Positions 1 to 8,327 of a stretch of 64,000 nucleotides of DNA are shown here, piece by piece. A program made the translations under genes and the position numbers. Numbering within the stretch: position 1 is the stretch's first letter; every line of letters begins with the position of its first letter. The stretch comes from Salinilacustrithrix sp003476595. Its GTDB lineage: Bacteria; Actinomycetota; Acidimicrobiia; Acidimicrobiales; Salinilacustritrichaceae. The notes beneath the pieces were generated by a model, which worked only from the letters and a program-made list of their open reading frames with translations, was not told the DNA's origin and did not search any database. The stretch lies in the NCBI GenBank assembly GCA_963972525.1, contig CAXAUZ010000005.1, forward strand, positions 1-64,000, in the 5' to 3' direction.

Positions 1-120
1 GCGCAGGCCGAGCAGGTGCGTTCAGTCGCGATCGAGCGGATCGGAGCGAGGGTCGGGCAGCTGACCGCTCCGCAACTCGCCGCGCTCGACGAAGCATTGC
101 GACTGCATCTGGCGCTCTGA
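1..120 (+). CDS. MazF/PemK-like toxin, C-terminal fragment
   Basis: The window opens inside this gene; only the last 39 codons and the TGA stop are visible. The peptide (AEQVRSVAIERIG, then LAALDEALRLHLAL) has the look of the C-terminal helix of MazF/PemK-type endoribonuclease toxins, which cleave mRNA and are neutralised by a partner antitoxin normally encoded just upstream. The catalytic N-terminal part and the antitoxin lie outside the window, so activity cannot be judged. A second, damaged toxin-antitoxin remnant follows 150 nt downstream on the same strand. The family call rests on a short stretch. Nothing gene-like is seen in 121-272. Confidence 0.55.
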   Translation, partial: AQAEQVRSVAIERIGARVGQLTAPQLAALDEALRLHLAL

Positions 121-272
121 TCCCACCGGGACCAGCCGTCCCGATGTGCCGCTCGATGGTGCCCTCGGGCTGCGAAGCGGCCAGTCGGTGCCGCTTGCGA
201 TTTTCAGTTCGGCTCGTCGCCGCCGCTGAACACCCGGCGACAGCGCGCTTGTCACCGTGATTCCGTGGTGTC

Positions 273-677
273 ATGACGAAGAACCTGACGGTGCGCCTGC
301 CTTACGACCTCGCCGCCGATGCCGAAGCGGTCGCTCGTGCCGAGGGCACCAGCCTCAACGAGACGATCAAGGACGCCCTCGCCGACGCTGTCGAGCGGCG
401 ACTCGAAGTTCCGGTTCTCATGAAGATGTCGCGCCTCTTGCTGGCCGACTTCGCGCTGCATGCTCCCCAGGCCGGCTACGGCGACGTCGACCTGTACCCG
501 GACTTCATCGACAAGGCAGCCGTCCTTCTGGTTCGCCTCGTGATGAACCACCCATGGCAACAAGCGTGCCGGCTGGGTGTCGATGCGCATGTTCGTGGCC
601 ATCAACGACTGGTCGTGGGATCCACACCCCGACGTCGACGATGCCGAGCGCACGGTGATGGCGATCGCGGCAATCTC
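273..677 (+). pseudogene. Fused and frameshifted RHH antitoxin / Doc (Fic-fold) toxin remnant
   Basis: Residues 1-42 look like a ribbon-helix-helix antitoxin (TKNLTVRLP, then SLNETIKDALADAVERR). The same frame runs straight into the body of a Doc/Fic death-on-curing toxin (HAPQAGYGDVDLYPDFIDKA, then VNHP-like MNHP). At 555 the frame breaks: the conserved motif HP-x-x-(D)GNKR continues one frame over as GNKRAGWVSMRMF (556 onward), as if 8 nt had been lost. Similarity ends near 677 without the usual C-terminus. The antitoxin C-terminus and toxin N-terminus are also missing, so an internal deletion fused the two genes first. Doc enzymes need the HPFxxGNKR motif for kinase activity, so this copy should be inactive. 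The 3' limit is approximate. Confidence 0.7.
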
Positions 678-691
678 TTGCGTCCAACGCC

Positions 692-1075
692 TCAGCGGTC
701 GGTTGTCAGCCGAGAGAGCACTGCTGGTCCGAGACGCACCTCGTAGGGGATCTCTCGGAGACGTTCGACGGTCTCTGTCACGCCTAGGCGGGCGAGAAGG
801 TCGACGAGCCATTCCCACGGGTGGTCTTCACCGTTCTGTTCCGCATCGTCCGGAAGAACAACGGCCAGGACGTCGCGCTCGATCCCAGCTGCTGTCATGT
901 GCTTCCAGATGTCAGCATCCTCGCCACCCTGGACGCCGGCCGAGAAGCCCCGCTCCGCGTGCAAGACAACCTCGGACCCGTCGTCGAGCACCGCGTACTC
1001 GCTGACACGGAAGTTCGCTTGGCTCGACGTCGCGCTTTCCAGCTCGCACAGGGCCCCGAGCCGAACGACTGCCAC
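692..1075 (-). CDS. Hypothetical protein, 127 aa
   Basis: I do not recognise a family. The protein starts at a GTG (1075), has no signal peptide or membrane segment, and is soluble and acidic. It contains EYAVLDDGSEVVLHAERGFS near the N-terminus and a plausible helical C-terminal half (WEWLVDLLARLGV, then TVERLREIPYEVRLG). Composition and codon use look like real coding sequence rather than a shadow, and no better ORF competes on the other strand, where only toxin debris ends. It sits between the broken toxin-antitoxin remnant and the DtxR gene, with no evident operon partner. Confidence 0.55.
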   Translation of the reverse strand: MAVVRLGALCELESATSSQANFRVSEYAVLDDGSEVVLHAERGFSAGVQGGEDADIWKHMTAAGIERDVLAVVLPDDAEQNGEDHPWEWLVDLLARLGVTETVERLREIPYEVRLGPAVLSRLTTDR

Positions 1076-1208
1076 GCCGCATGATGCCCCACGTTCAGCC
1101 GCCTACCGTCGTCGGCCATTGACGACGACGGCGACGTGCCGACGCAGCGATCGTGTCCCGTGGGGTCCTTGCCACCTGGCGTTCTTCTTGCAGGATGAGC
1201 CAGCGGTC

Positions 1209-1880
1209 TCAGCTGGCGCTGACGAGGATCCGCTCGCTGGCGAAGGCGCCGATGCCGACGGTGCGGCCGTCGATCTCGACGGTGGTGGTGCCGTCGGGGG
1301 ACATGGCCGTGACGGTGCCGGCGGTGCCCGGGGTGACCATGGCGTCCTCGAGGAAGTCGAGCAGGCCAGGGGTGAACTCGAGCTCTTCGGGGATGCGGTC
1401 GACCACGAAGGCCGAGCCGACGCCCACGCTGGCGAGCGGCGTCGTGTCCGGCTCGGCGTAGGGCGAGCCGGGGATCGGGTTGCCGTGGGGGCAGGTCGTG
1501 GGGGAGCCGAGGACGGCGTCCATGGCCTCCTCGACCTCGGTGGACATGACGTGCTCCCACCGGCCGGCCTCCTGGTGGGCGACCGCCCAGGAGAGCCCGA
1601 GGATGTCGGTGATGAAGCGCTCGGCCAGGCGGTGGCGGCGCACGACGCGCTCGGCCAGGCGCCGGCCGGCATCGGTGAGGGAGATCTTGCCGCCGTCGGT
1701 GGCCACCAGGCCCTCGTCGGCGAGCTTGCGGATCATCTCCGAGACCGCCGGTCGGGAGACGTCGAGGCGCTCGGCGATGCGAGCCTGGATGACGGCGATG
1801 TCATCCTCGGCGAGCTCCCAGATCGCTTCGCAGTACTCCTCGAACGCCGGATGCCACTCGGGGGTGGTGTACTCGGCCAT
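1209..1880 (-). CDS. DtxR/IdeR/MntR-family metal-dependent transcriptional regulator
   Basis: This 223-aa protein has the three parts of DtxR regulators. A winged helix-turn-helix occupies about residues 1-70 (IAERLDVSRPAVSEMIRKLADEG in essence). A metal-binding and dimerisation region follows (WEHVMS, then the family signature CPHGNP). A C-terminal FeoA/SH3-like domain covers about 150-223. Such proteins bind DNA when loaded with Fe(II) or Mn(II) and repress metal uptake. The metal here cannot be decided from sequence. The start has no Shine-Dalgarno, but TAGGAT lies 6 nt before the ATG (1887-1892), suggesting a leaderless transcript. It is divergent from threonine ammonia-lyase across about 60 nt. 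Confidence 0.9.
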   Translation of the reverse strand: MAEYTTPEWHPAFEEYCEAIWELAEDDIAVIQARIAERLDVSRPAVSEMIRKLADEGLVATDGGKISLTDAGRRLAERVVRRHRLAERFITDILGLSWAVAHQEAGRWEHVMSTEVEEAMDAVLGSPTTCPHGNPIPGSPYAEPDTTPLASVGVGSAFVVDRIPEELEFTPGLLDFLEDAMVTPGTAGTVTAMSPDGTTTVEIDGRTVGIGAFASERILVSAS

Positions 1881-1939
1881 CCCGAGATCCTAGGTCCGTT
1901 CGGCCCTCATCGGACCCCGCACCGTGACACGATGCAGCC

Positions 1940-3217
1940 GTGCATCAGGGACGGCTGCCGGTGACCTTCGAGGACGTGCGCGCCGCGCACGCTGCCATCG
2001 CTGGTGCCGTCGTCCGCACCCCGATGGCTCGGTCGCGCACCCTGTCGGCCATCACCGGCGCAGATGTGTGGGTGAAGTTCGAGAACCTGCAGTACACGGC
2101 GTCGTTCAAGGAGCGCGGTGCCCGCAACCGGCTCCTGCGCCTCGAACCCGGGCAGTCCGACGCCGGCGTCGTGGCCATGTCGGCCGGCAACCACGCCCAG
2201 GCCGTCGCCCACCACGCCACCCTGCTCGGCATCCGCTCCACCATCGTGATGCCGGAGGGCACGCCGGCGAACAAGATCTCGGCCACCGAGGACAACGGCG
2301 CCACGGTCGTGGTCGCCGGCACCAACCTCGACGAGGCCAAGGACATCGCGATGCAGATCGTCGCCGAGGAGGGCGCCACCTTCATCGCCCCCTACGACGA
2401 CCCCGCCATCATCGCCGGCCAGGGCACCTGCGGCATCGAGCTCATCGAGGACGGGCCCGACCTCGACGCGCTCCTCGTCCCGGTCGGTGGCGGCGGACTC
2501 TTCTCGGGGATCTGCGTGGCGGCCCGAACCCTCGCGCCACGGATCGAGCTCATCGGCGTGCAGTCCGAGCTGCACCCAGCGATGGTCCTCGCCACCGGCC
2601 GCACCGCCGCGCCGCCGGACCTCACCTGGGGTCCCACCATCGCCGAGGGCATCGCGGTGAAGACGCCGGGCCGGTTCACCACCGAGATCATCACCGCCCT
2701 CGCCGACGACGTCGTGACGGTGCCCGAGCGCCTCATCGAGGAGGCGGTGATCTGGTTCCTCGAGATCGAGAAGATGGTCAGCGAGGGCGCCGGCGCGGCA
2801 CCGCTCGCCGCCCTGCTCGACGACCCGGACCGCTTCGCCGGCCGCACGGTGGGGCTCGTCCTCTCGGGTGCGAACATCGACCTGCGGCTGCTGTCCGCGG
2901 TCATCATGCGAGGCCTGGCCCGCACCGGCCGCCTGTGCCGGGTGGTGATCGAGGTGCCCGACAGCCCGGGCGCGCTCGGCGAGCTCACCGCCGCCGTCGG
3001 TCGCGCCGGGGGCAACATCGTCGACCTGTGGCACCACCGCGAGTTCGGGGTGCACTCCGCCCGCGTCACCGAGATCGAGCTGCTGGTCGAGACCCGCGAC
3101 GGCGAGAGCACCGAGCAGCTGAAGGAGTCCCTGAGCGGGCAGGGCTACATCGTCGATGACGTGCCGCGCCGCGCTGCGGTCCGCACGCCGTCGCCGGATC
3201 CACGAACGGGTCCGTGA
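1940..3217 (+). CDS. ilvA: Threonine ammonia-lyase (biosynthetic-type, with ACT domain)
   Basis: PLP enzyme that deaminates threonine to 2-oxobutanoate, the first step toward isoleucine. The fold-type II core spans about residues 1-320. Lys57 in SFKERG is the PLP Schiff-base lysine, the SAGNHAQ motif binds substrate, and the glycine loop is PVGGGGLFSG. Residues about 330-405 resemble an ACT domain (VVIEVPDSPGALGELTAAVG), which in this family senses isoleucine or valine. The GTG at 1940 is preceded by CACGAT 6 nt upstream and has no Shine-Dalgarno; an in-frame GTG at 1961 is an alternative. It is followed at 28 nt by an acetolactate synthase-like TPP enzyme, which fits branched-chain amino acid metabolism. 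Confidence 0.93.
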   Translation: MHQGRLPVTFEDVRAAHAAIAGAVVRTPMARSRTLSAITGADVWVKFENLQYTASFKERGARNRLLRLEPGQSDAGVVAMSAGNHAQAVAHHATLLGIRSTIVMPEGTPANKISATEDNGATVVVAGTNLDEAKDIAMQIVAEEGATFIAPYDDPAIIAGQGTCGIELIEDGPDLDALLVPVGGGGLFSGICVAARTLAPRIELIGVQSELHPAMVLATGRTAAPPDLTWGPTIAEGIAVKTPGRFTTEIITALADDVVTVPERLIEEAVIWFLEIEKMVSEGAGAAPLAALLDDPDRFAGRTVGLVLSGANIDLRLLSAVIMRGLARTGRLCRVVIEVPDSPGALGELTAAVGRAGGNIVDLWHHREFGVHSARVTEIELLVETRDGESTEQLKESLSGQGYIVDDVPRRAAVRTPSPDPRTGP

Positions 3218-3245
3218 TCCACACCACGACCAGGAGGACCACCAC

Positions 3246-4784
3246 GTGAACGGTGCAGAGCTGCTGCTGCAAACGGCCGTCGAGCAGGGCGTCGACGTCT
3301 GCTTCGCCAACCCCGGCACGACCGAGATGGAGCTGGTCGGCGCGCTCGACCAGGTGCCCGGCATGCGTGGCGTGCTCGGCCTGTTCGAGGGTGTCGTCAC
3401 CGGCGCAGCCGACGGCTACGGGCGGGTCACCGGTCGCCCGGCCCTGACGCTGCTGCACCTCGGGCCCGGCTTCGCCAACGGCATCGCCAACCTCCACAAC
3501 GCCCGACGAGCGCACACGCCGGTGGTGAACCTCATCGGCGACCACGCCACCTGGCACCTGTCCGCCGATGCGCCGCTCACGAGCGACATCGAGTCGCTCG
3601 CGTCGCCGGTGTCGCAGCACGTCGAGCGGGTCACCGGGCCCGGTCACACCGGCAGCGCCATGCTCGAAGCCATCGCCGCCGCGGTCGGTCCGCCGTCTGG
3701 CGTGGCAACGCTCATCGTCCCCCAGGACGCGGCCTGGGGAGCAGCCGACCTGCACGACGTCGGCCTGCCGCCGGAACCGGAGCCGCCGGTGGATGGCGAT
3801 GCCGTCGGCGCGGCTGCCACCCGGCTGCGCAGCGGTGACGGCGTCGCCATCCTCCTCGGCGGCGTGGTGCGCCGGGCCGAGCTCGAGGCCGCCCACCGCA
3901 TCGCCGAGGACACCGGGGCCAAGGTCTGGATCGACACCTTCCCCGCCGTGCTCGAGCAGGGCCGCGGCCTGCCCCGCTTCGACGCCATCCCCTACTTCCC
4001 CGAGCAGGCCATCGACGCACTCGCCGGAATCCGCACCCTCGTGTGCGCCGGCACGCGAGCCCCCGTGGCGTTCTTCGGCTACCAGTCGCTCGGGCGCAGC
4101 AGCCTGCTGGACAAGGGCTGTGACGTGCTGGAGCTGTGCCCGCCGGGCACACGGGGCCACCTCGGCCTCGACGCCCTCGTCGACGCGCTCGAGTGCCCGA
4201 CAGCCACGGTCACCGACCCGGACGTGCCCGAGGTGCCCGGCGGCGACCTGGACATGATCACCATGGGCCAGGTGGTCGGCGCCGTGCAGCCCGAGGGCGC
4301 CATCGTCGTGAACGAGGCGGCCACGTCCGGCCTCGGCTGGGCCATCACCGCCGGCAGCGCGCCCCCCCACGAGTCGTTCTCACTCACCGGCGGCGCCATC
4401 GGGCAGGGCCTGCCCTGTGCGGTCGGGGCCGCGGTCGCCGCGCCCGATCGGAAGGTGATCGCGCTGCAGGCCGACGGCTCGGGGCTGTACACCGTGCAGT
4501 CGCTCTGGACCATGGCCCGTGAGGGCCTGGACGTCACCGTGGTCGTGTGCGCCAACCGCGCCTACCGGATCCTGCAGATGGAGCTGCACCGCACGGGCAA
4601 CGACGATCCGGGCCCCCAGGCGCGCGCCCTCACCGACCTCGGGTCGCCGGCGCTCGACTGGGTGGCGCTGGCCAAGGGATTCGGCGTCGACGCGATGCAG
4701 GCAACGACCATCGAGGAGCTGCGCGCCGGACTCGAGCGGGGACTCGCCACCGAGGGCCCCTTCCTCGTCGAAGCGCTCATCTAG
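3246..4784 (+). CDS. Acetolactate synthase large-subunit-like TPP enzyme (IlvX-like)
   Basis: A 512-aa thiamine-diphosphate enzyme with the three usual domains. It has the N-terminal pyrimidine domain with the conserved Glu48 (FEGVVTGAADGYGR), a central domain, and a C-terminal pyrophosphate domain with the Mg/TPP signature ADGSGLYTVQSLW, closed by CANRAY. The motif starts ADG rather than the GDG usual in true acetolactate synthases, and the N-terminal CFANPGTTEMELVGALD block matches the IlvX group of actinobacteria, whose reaction is not settled. The start GTG has a clear AGGAGG ribosome site. It follows ilvA closely, so a 2-oxo acid condensing or decarboxylating role is plausible, but acetolactate synthesis is not proven. 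Confidence 0.82.
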   Translation: MNGAELLLQTAVEQGVDVCFANPGTTEMELVGALDQVPGMRGVLGLFEGVVTGAADGYGRVTGRPALTLLHLGPGFANGIANLHNARRAHTPVVNLIGDHATWHLSADAPLTSDIESLASPVSQHVERVTGPGHTGSAMLEAIAAAVGPPSGVATLIVPQDAAWGAADLHDVGLPPEPEPPVDGDAVGAAATRLRSGDGVAILLGGVVRRAELEAAHRIAEDTGAKVWIDTFPAVLEQGRGLPRFDAIPYFPEQAIDALAGIRTLVCAGTRAPVAFFGYQSLGRSSLLDKGCDVLELCPPGTRGHLGLDALVDALECPTATVTDPDVPEVPGGDLDMITMGQVVGAVQPEGAIVVNEAATSGLGWAITAGSAPPHESFSLTGGAIGQGLPCAVGAAVAAPDRKVIALQADGSGLYTVQSLWTMAREGLDVTVVVCANRAYRILQMELHRTGNDDPGPQARALTDLGSPALDWVALAKGFGVDAMQATTIEELRAGLERGLATEGPFLVEALI

Positions 4785-4806
4785 TCCTGCCCATAGGGTC
4801 GGCGGG

Positions 4807-5730
4807 ATGCGCATCGGCATCAACGGCTCGTCCCTCCTCGCCCGTCCCGACGTCGGCACCATCACGACCGACATCGTCACGGCTGAGGCCGAGGGGTTCA
4901 CCTCCTACTGGTTGGCCCAGACGGGCATGGCCGACGCGCTCGGCGTGCTGTCCGCCGCCGGGCCGGCCACCAACGTCGTCGAGCTCGGCACCGCAGTCGT
5001 GCCCACCTGGCTGCAGCACCCCATGGCGCTCGCCGCCAGCGCGCTGACCGCCCAGGCCAACACCCACGGACGGCTCGTGCTCGGCATCGGGCTCTCCCAC
5101 CAGCCGGCCGTCGAGCAGCGGTGGCACATGACGTGGGAGAAGCCGATCCGCCACATGCTCGACTACCTCGAGGTCCTGATGCCGGCCCTCCACGGCGAGA
5201 CGGTGCAGCACCACGGCGAGGTCTGGAGCCTCACCGCCGACGCCCCGATGCCGCGCCCCACCGAGCAGCCGCCGAAGGTCATGCTCGCGGCGCTCGGCGA
5301 CCAGATGCTGCGCATCGCCGGTACCCGCACCGACGGCACGATCCTCTGGTGCGTGGGGCCCCGCACGGTCGAGACCCACATCGCACCGCGCATCAACGAG
5401 GCCGCGGCCGATGCCGACCGACCCACGCCGTCGATCGTGTGCAGCATCCCCTGCTGGGTCACCGACGACCCCGACTCGGCCCGGGCCTTCATCGCCAAGG
5501 TGCTGGCCGCCTACGCCGAGCTCCCGTCCTACCGGGCGATGCTCGACATCGAGGGCATCCACGGGTTGGAGGACCTCTCCTTCGTCGGCAGCGAGCAGCA
5601 GGTGCGCGACGGCATCGCCCGTGTCGCAGAGGCCGGTGCCACTGACTTCACCGCCGTGGTGATGGGCGCGAACCCGGACGAGACCGCAGCCACCCGGGCC
5701 GTGCTCGCCGCCGCAGCCGCCGCCGGATGA
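4807..5730 (+). CDS. LLM-class F420-dependent oxidoreductase
   Basis: A 307-aa luciferase-like TIM-barrel protein. N-terminal MRIGINGSSLL, the barrel segments VVELGTAVVPTWLQHPMALA and GRLVLGIGLSHQ, and the C-terminal SEQQVRDGIARVAEAGATDF match the TIGR03564-type LLM enzymes of actinobacteria that use coenzyme F420 (substrate unknown). The start is the ATG at 4807: TAGGGT lies 7 nt upstream with no Shine-Dalgarno. The longer frame from 4519 overlaps the TPP gene and is not credible. The stop overlaps the next gene by 4 nt (ATGA), so the two are translationally coupled. Confidence 0.88.
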   Translation: MRIGINGSSLLARPDVGTITTDIVTAEAEGFTSYWLAQTGMADALGVLSAAGPATNVVELGTAVVPTWLQHPMALAASALTAQANTHGRLVLGIGLSHQPAVEQRWHMTWEKPIRHMLDYLEVLMPALHGETVQHHGEVWSLTADAPMPRPTEQPPKVMLAALGDQMLRIAGTRTDGTILWCVGPRTVETHIAPRINEAAADADRPTPSIVCSIPCWVTDDPDSARAFIAKVLAAYAELPSYRAMLDIEGIHGLEDLSFVGSEQQVRDGIARVAEAGATDFTAVVMGANPDETAATRAVLAAAAAAG

Positions 5731-6548
5731 CAAGCGCGCCCGGGAGGGCCGTGCGGCTGATCGCCAGCGACATGGACGGCACGCTGCTGCGGTCCGATCA
5801 GACCATCTCGTCCCGCACGTGCGCGGCGATCCGCGACGCCCACGAGTCCGGGATCATCGTCATGGCTGCCACCGGACGAGGCTGGCGCTCTGCCGTGCCG
5901 CTGCTGGCGGTGGCGCCGGAGATCACCACGGCGGTCTGCTCGAACGGCGCGCTGGTGCGCGACATCACCGGCGAGGCGAACACCGACGTGTTCGCGTTCC
6001 CGGCCACGACCGTGGAGCCCCTGGTGGCGTCGGTCGTCGGCGCGGTGCCCGACGCCGGCCTCGCCTGGGAGCTCGCGACCGGTGCCTTCGGCTTCGACCG
6101 GGTCTACGCCGGGATGCGGCCCGACGTGGCCGAGCACTACCCCGAACACGTGGGGGAGCGGCCTCCGACCGGTGACGAGATGCTGAAGCTGCTGGTGCGC
6201 CACCCGCGGATGGACGAAGCCGAGCTGCTGGCCGTGCTGGAGCCGGTACTGCCTCCCGACGTGCTCGCCACCTACTCGGGCATCGAGACCGTGGAGGTCA
6301 CCGGCGCGGGCATCCACAAGGCCCACACCCTCGCGGTGGTCTGCGGGCGGCTGGGCATCGACGCTGCGGAGGTCGTCGCCATCGGCGACAACCGGAACGA
6401 CACCGAGATGCTCCGTTGGGCCGGCCGAGGGGTGGCCATGGGCAACGCCGCGCCGGCCGTCGTCGCCGTGGCCGGCGAGCAGACCGCTCACCACATGGAC
6501 GATGGCGTCGCCATCGTGATCGAAGACGTGCTGGCGGGTCTACGGTGA
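5727..6548 (+). CDS. HAD-superfamily Cof-type phosphatase
   Basis: A 273-aa haloacid-dehalogenase phosphatase with all four HAD motifs. Motif I is DMDGTL, with nucleophile Asp15 and acid Asp17. Motif II is the Thr of AATGRG. The lysine of motif III appears in GIHKAHTL and the metal-binding acidic pair of motif IV in IGDNRNDTEML. A C2B-type cap lies between about residues 85 and 190. Cof-type enzymes remove phosphate from sugar phosphates or cofactors; the substrate cannot be read from sequence. The ATG overlaps the LLM stop, and the next gene starts 7 nt after the stop. Confidence 0.9.
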   Translation: MTSAPGRAVRLIASDMDGTLLRSDQTISSRTCAAIRDAHESGIIVMAATGRGWRSAVPLLAVAPEITTAVCSNGALVRDITGEANTDVFAFPATTVEPLVASVVGAVPDAGLAWELATGAFGFDRVYAGMRPDVAEHYPEHVGERPPTGDEMLKLLVRHPRMDEAELLAVLEPVLPPDVLATYSGIETVEVTGAGIHKAHTLAVVCGRLGIDAAEVVAIGDNRNDTEMLRWAGRGVAMGNAAPAVVAVAGEQTAHHMDDGVAIVIEDVLAGLR

Positions 6549-6555
6549 CCCGCTC

Positions 6556-7509
6556 GTGACACCGATCATCGTGGCCGAGGGGCTCGAGCGCCGCTTCGGC
6601 GACCTCGTCGCCGTCGACGGCGTGGACCTCTCCATCGAGGCGGGCGAGGTGTTCGGCTTCCTCGGCCCGAACGGCGCCGGCAAGTCCACCACCGTGCGCA
6701 TGCTCACCACCCTGCTGAAGCCGACCGCCGGCCGCGCCAGCGTCGCCGGGTTCGACGTCGTGCGCCAGGCCGGCGACGTGCGCCGCGCCATCGGCGTCGC
6801 GCTGCAGGACGCCGCCATCGACCCGCTCATGACCGGCTCCGAGCTGGTGCACCTGCAGGCTGTGCTGCACGGCATCCCGGCCAAGGTCGCGGACAAGCGG
6901 GGCAAGGACCTGCTCGAGCGCGTGGGCCTCACCGCGGCTGCCGATCGGCGGGTCGGCACCTACTCGGGCGGCATGCGGCGCCGCCTCGACCTGGCGCTGT
7001 CGCTGGTCCACGAGCCCGAGGTGCTCTTCCTCGACGAGCCGACCACCGGCCTCGACCCGATGAGCCGCCTCGCGCTGTGGGAGGAGGTCCGGTACCTGAA
7101 CCGGGAGCGCGGCACCACGGTGCTGCTCACGACGCAGTACCTGGAGGAGGCCGACCAGCTCGCCCGCCGCATCGCCATCATCGACCACGGCCGCATCGTG
7201 AAGAAGGGCGATCCGAGGGCGCTGAAGGACGAAGTCGGCTCGCCGACGCTGATGATCGAGGTGGACGGCGACCCGGCCCCGGCCCTCGCCCGCCTCGTGC
7301 GCTTCGGCGAGCAACGGCCGTGCGAGCCGGGCATGATCGCCATCGGCCTGGAGGGCGGTGCCCAACAGCTCACCGCCGTGGTGCGCGAGCTCGACGAGGC
7401 CGGCGTGGCGGTGCGCCACATGGAGCTCAACGCCCCGACCCTCGACGACGTGTTCGCCGAGGCGACCGGTCGCCGCCTCGAGGGCGCGGACGAGCCGGCA
7501 CCGACGTGA
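6556..7509 (+). CDS. ABC exporter ATP-binding protein (DrrA family)
   Basis: A 317-aa ATPase for a drug or lipid exporter. Walker A is GPNGAGKST (about residues 37-45), the signature is TYSGGMRRRLDLA, and Walker B is VLFLDEPTTGLDP. After the nucleotide-binding domain comes the extra C-terminal region typical of DrrA proteins, ending in LNAPTLDDVFAEATGRRLE. It starts at GTG 6556. Its stop overlaps the GTG of the first permease by 4 nt, and a second permease follows the same way, so the three genes form one transporter operon. The cargo is unknown. Confidence 0.92.
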   Translation: MTPIIVAEGLERRFGDLVAVDGVDLSIEAGEVFGFLGPNGAGKSTTVRMLTTLLKPTAGRASVAGFDVVRQAGDVRRAIGVALQDAAIDPLMTGSELVHLQAVLHGIPAKVADKRGKDLLERVGLTAAADRRVGTYSGGMRRRLDLALSLVHEPEVLFLDEPTTGLDPMSRLALWEEVRYLNRERGTTVLLTTQYLEEADQLARRIAIIDHGRIVKKGDPRALKDEVGSPTLMIEVDGDPAPALARLVRFGEQRPCEPGMIAIGLEGGAQQLTAVVRELDEAGVAVRHMELNAPTLDDVFAEATGRRLEGADEPAPT

Positions 7510-8327
7510 CCGCCACCGTCGCTGCCGACGTGGTGGTGAACCGGCCCAGCCCGGTGCGCCAGTCGCTGCTGCTGTCGCGGCGAGCGGTGTTCGCCGTGCT
7601 CCGCCAGCCCCAGGTGCTGGTGCCGTCGATCTTCTTCCCGCTGTTCTTCGCCGCACTCAACGCGGCGGCGTTCGACCGCATCACGTCCGAGCAGCCGGTG
7701 TTCGCCGCGCAGTTCGACTCCTTCCTCGACTTCCTGCTGCCGGCCACCGTCCTGCAGGGGGTCCTGTTCGGCTCCACCCAGGCCGGCACCGAGATGGCCA
7801 ACGACATCGAGAACGGGTTCTTCGACCGGCTCCTCGCGTCGCCCGTGTCTCGCACCTCGATCCTCGTCGGCCGCCTCGCCGGCGGCGCGGTGCTGGGTGC
7901 GGTGCAGGCGCTGTTCTTCACCGCCGTGCTGGTGGTGTTCGGGGCCCGGATCGACGGCGGGGTCGGTGCGGTCGCGGTCCTGGTCGTGTGCGCCGCCCTC
8001 CTCGGCGTGGGCATCGGCGGCTTCGGCGTGATGCTGGGCATCCGCACCGGGTCCTCCGAGGCGGTGCAGGGAGCGTTCCCGCTGATCTTCGTGCTGATGT
8101 TCACCTCGTCCGCGTTCTTCCCTCGCGAGCTGATGACCGGCTGGTACCGCACCGTGGCGACCTACAACCCGATCTCCTGGATCCTCGAGGCGCTCCGCGA
8201 CCTCATCAGCATCGGGTGGTCCTTCCGCGACGCCGCGGTGGCCATCGCCGTCTCGGCTGCTGTTGCGGTGCTCGCCATCGCACTCTCGCTGCGCGCCCTC
8301 CGTCGCCGGCTGGCGGTGGCGGCATGA
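7506..8327 (+). CDS. ABC-2 type transporter permease (DrrB family), first subunit
   Basis: A 273-aa integral membrane protein with about six hydrophobic segments and the ABC-2 hallmarks: an N-terminal cytoplasmic helix, ENGFFDRLLASPVSRTSI after TM2, and a C-terminal FFPRELMTGWYRTVATYNPI before the last helix. DrrB-type permeases pair with DrrA ATPases for export. Translation begins at the GTG that overlaps the ATPase stop (GTGA). The gene overlaps the second permease by 4 nt. Two different permease genes suggest a heterodimeric channel. Confidence 0.9.
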   Translation: MTATVAADVVVNRPSPVRQSLLLSRRAVFAVLRQPQVLVPSIFFPLFFAALNAAAFDRITSEQPVFAAQFDSFLDFLLPATVLQGVLFGSTQAGTEMANDIENGFFDRLLASPVSRTSILVGRLAGGAVLGAVQALFFTAVLVVFGARIDGGVGAVAVLVVCAALLGVGIGGFGVMLGIRTGSSEAVQGAFPLIFVLMFTSSAFFPRELMTGWYRTVATYNPISWILEALRDLISIGWSFRDAAVAIAVSAAVAVLAIALSLRALRRRLAVAA

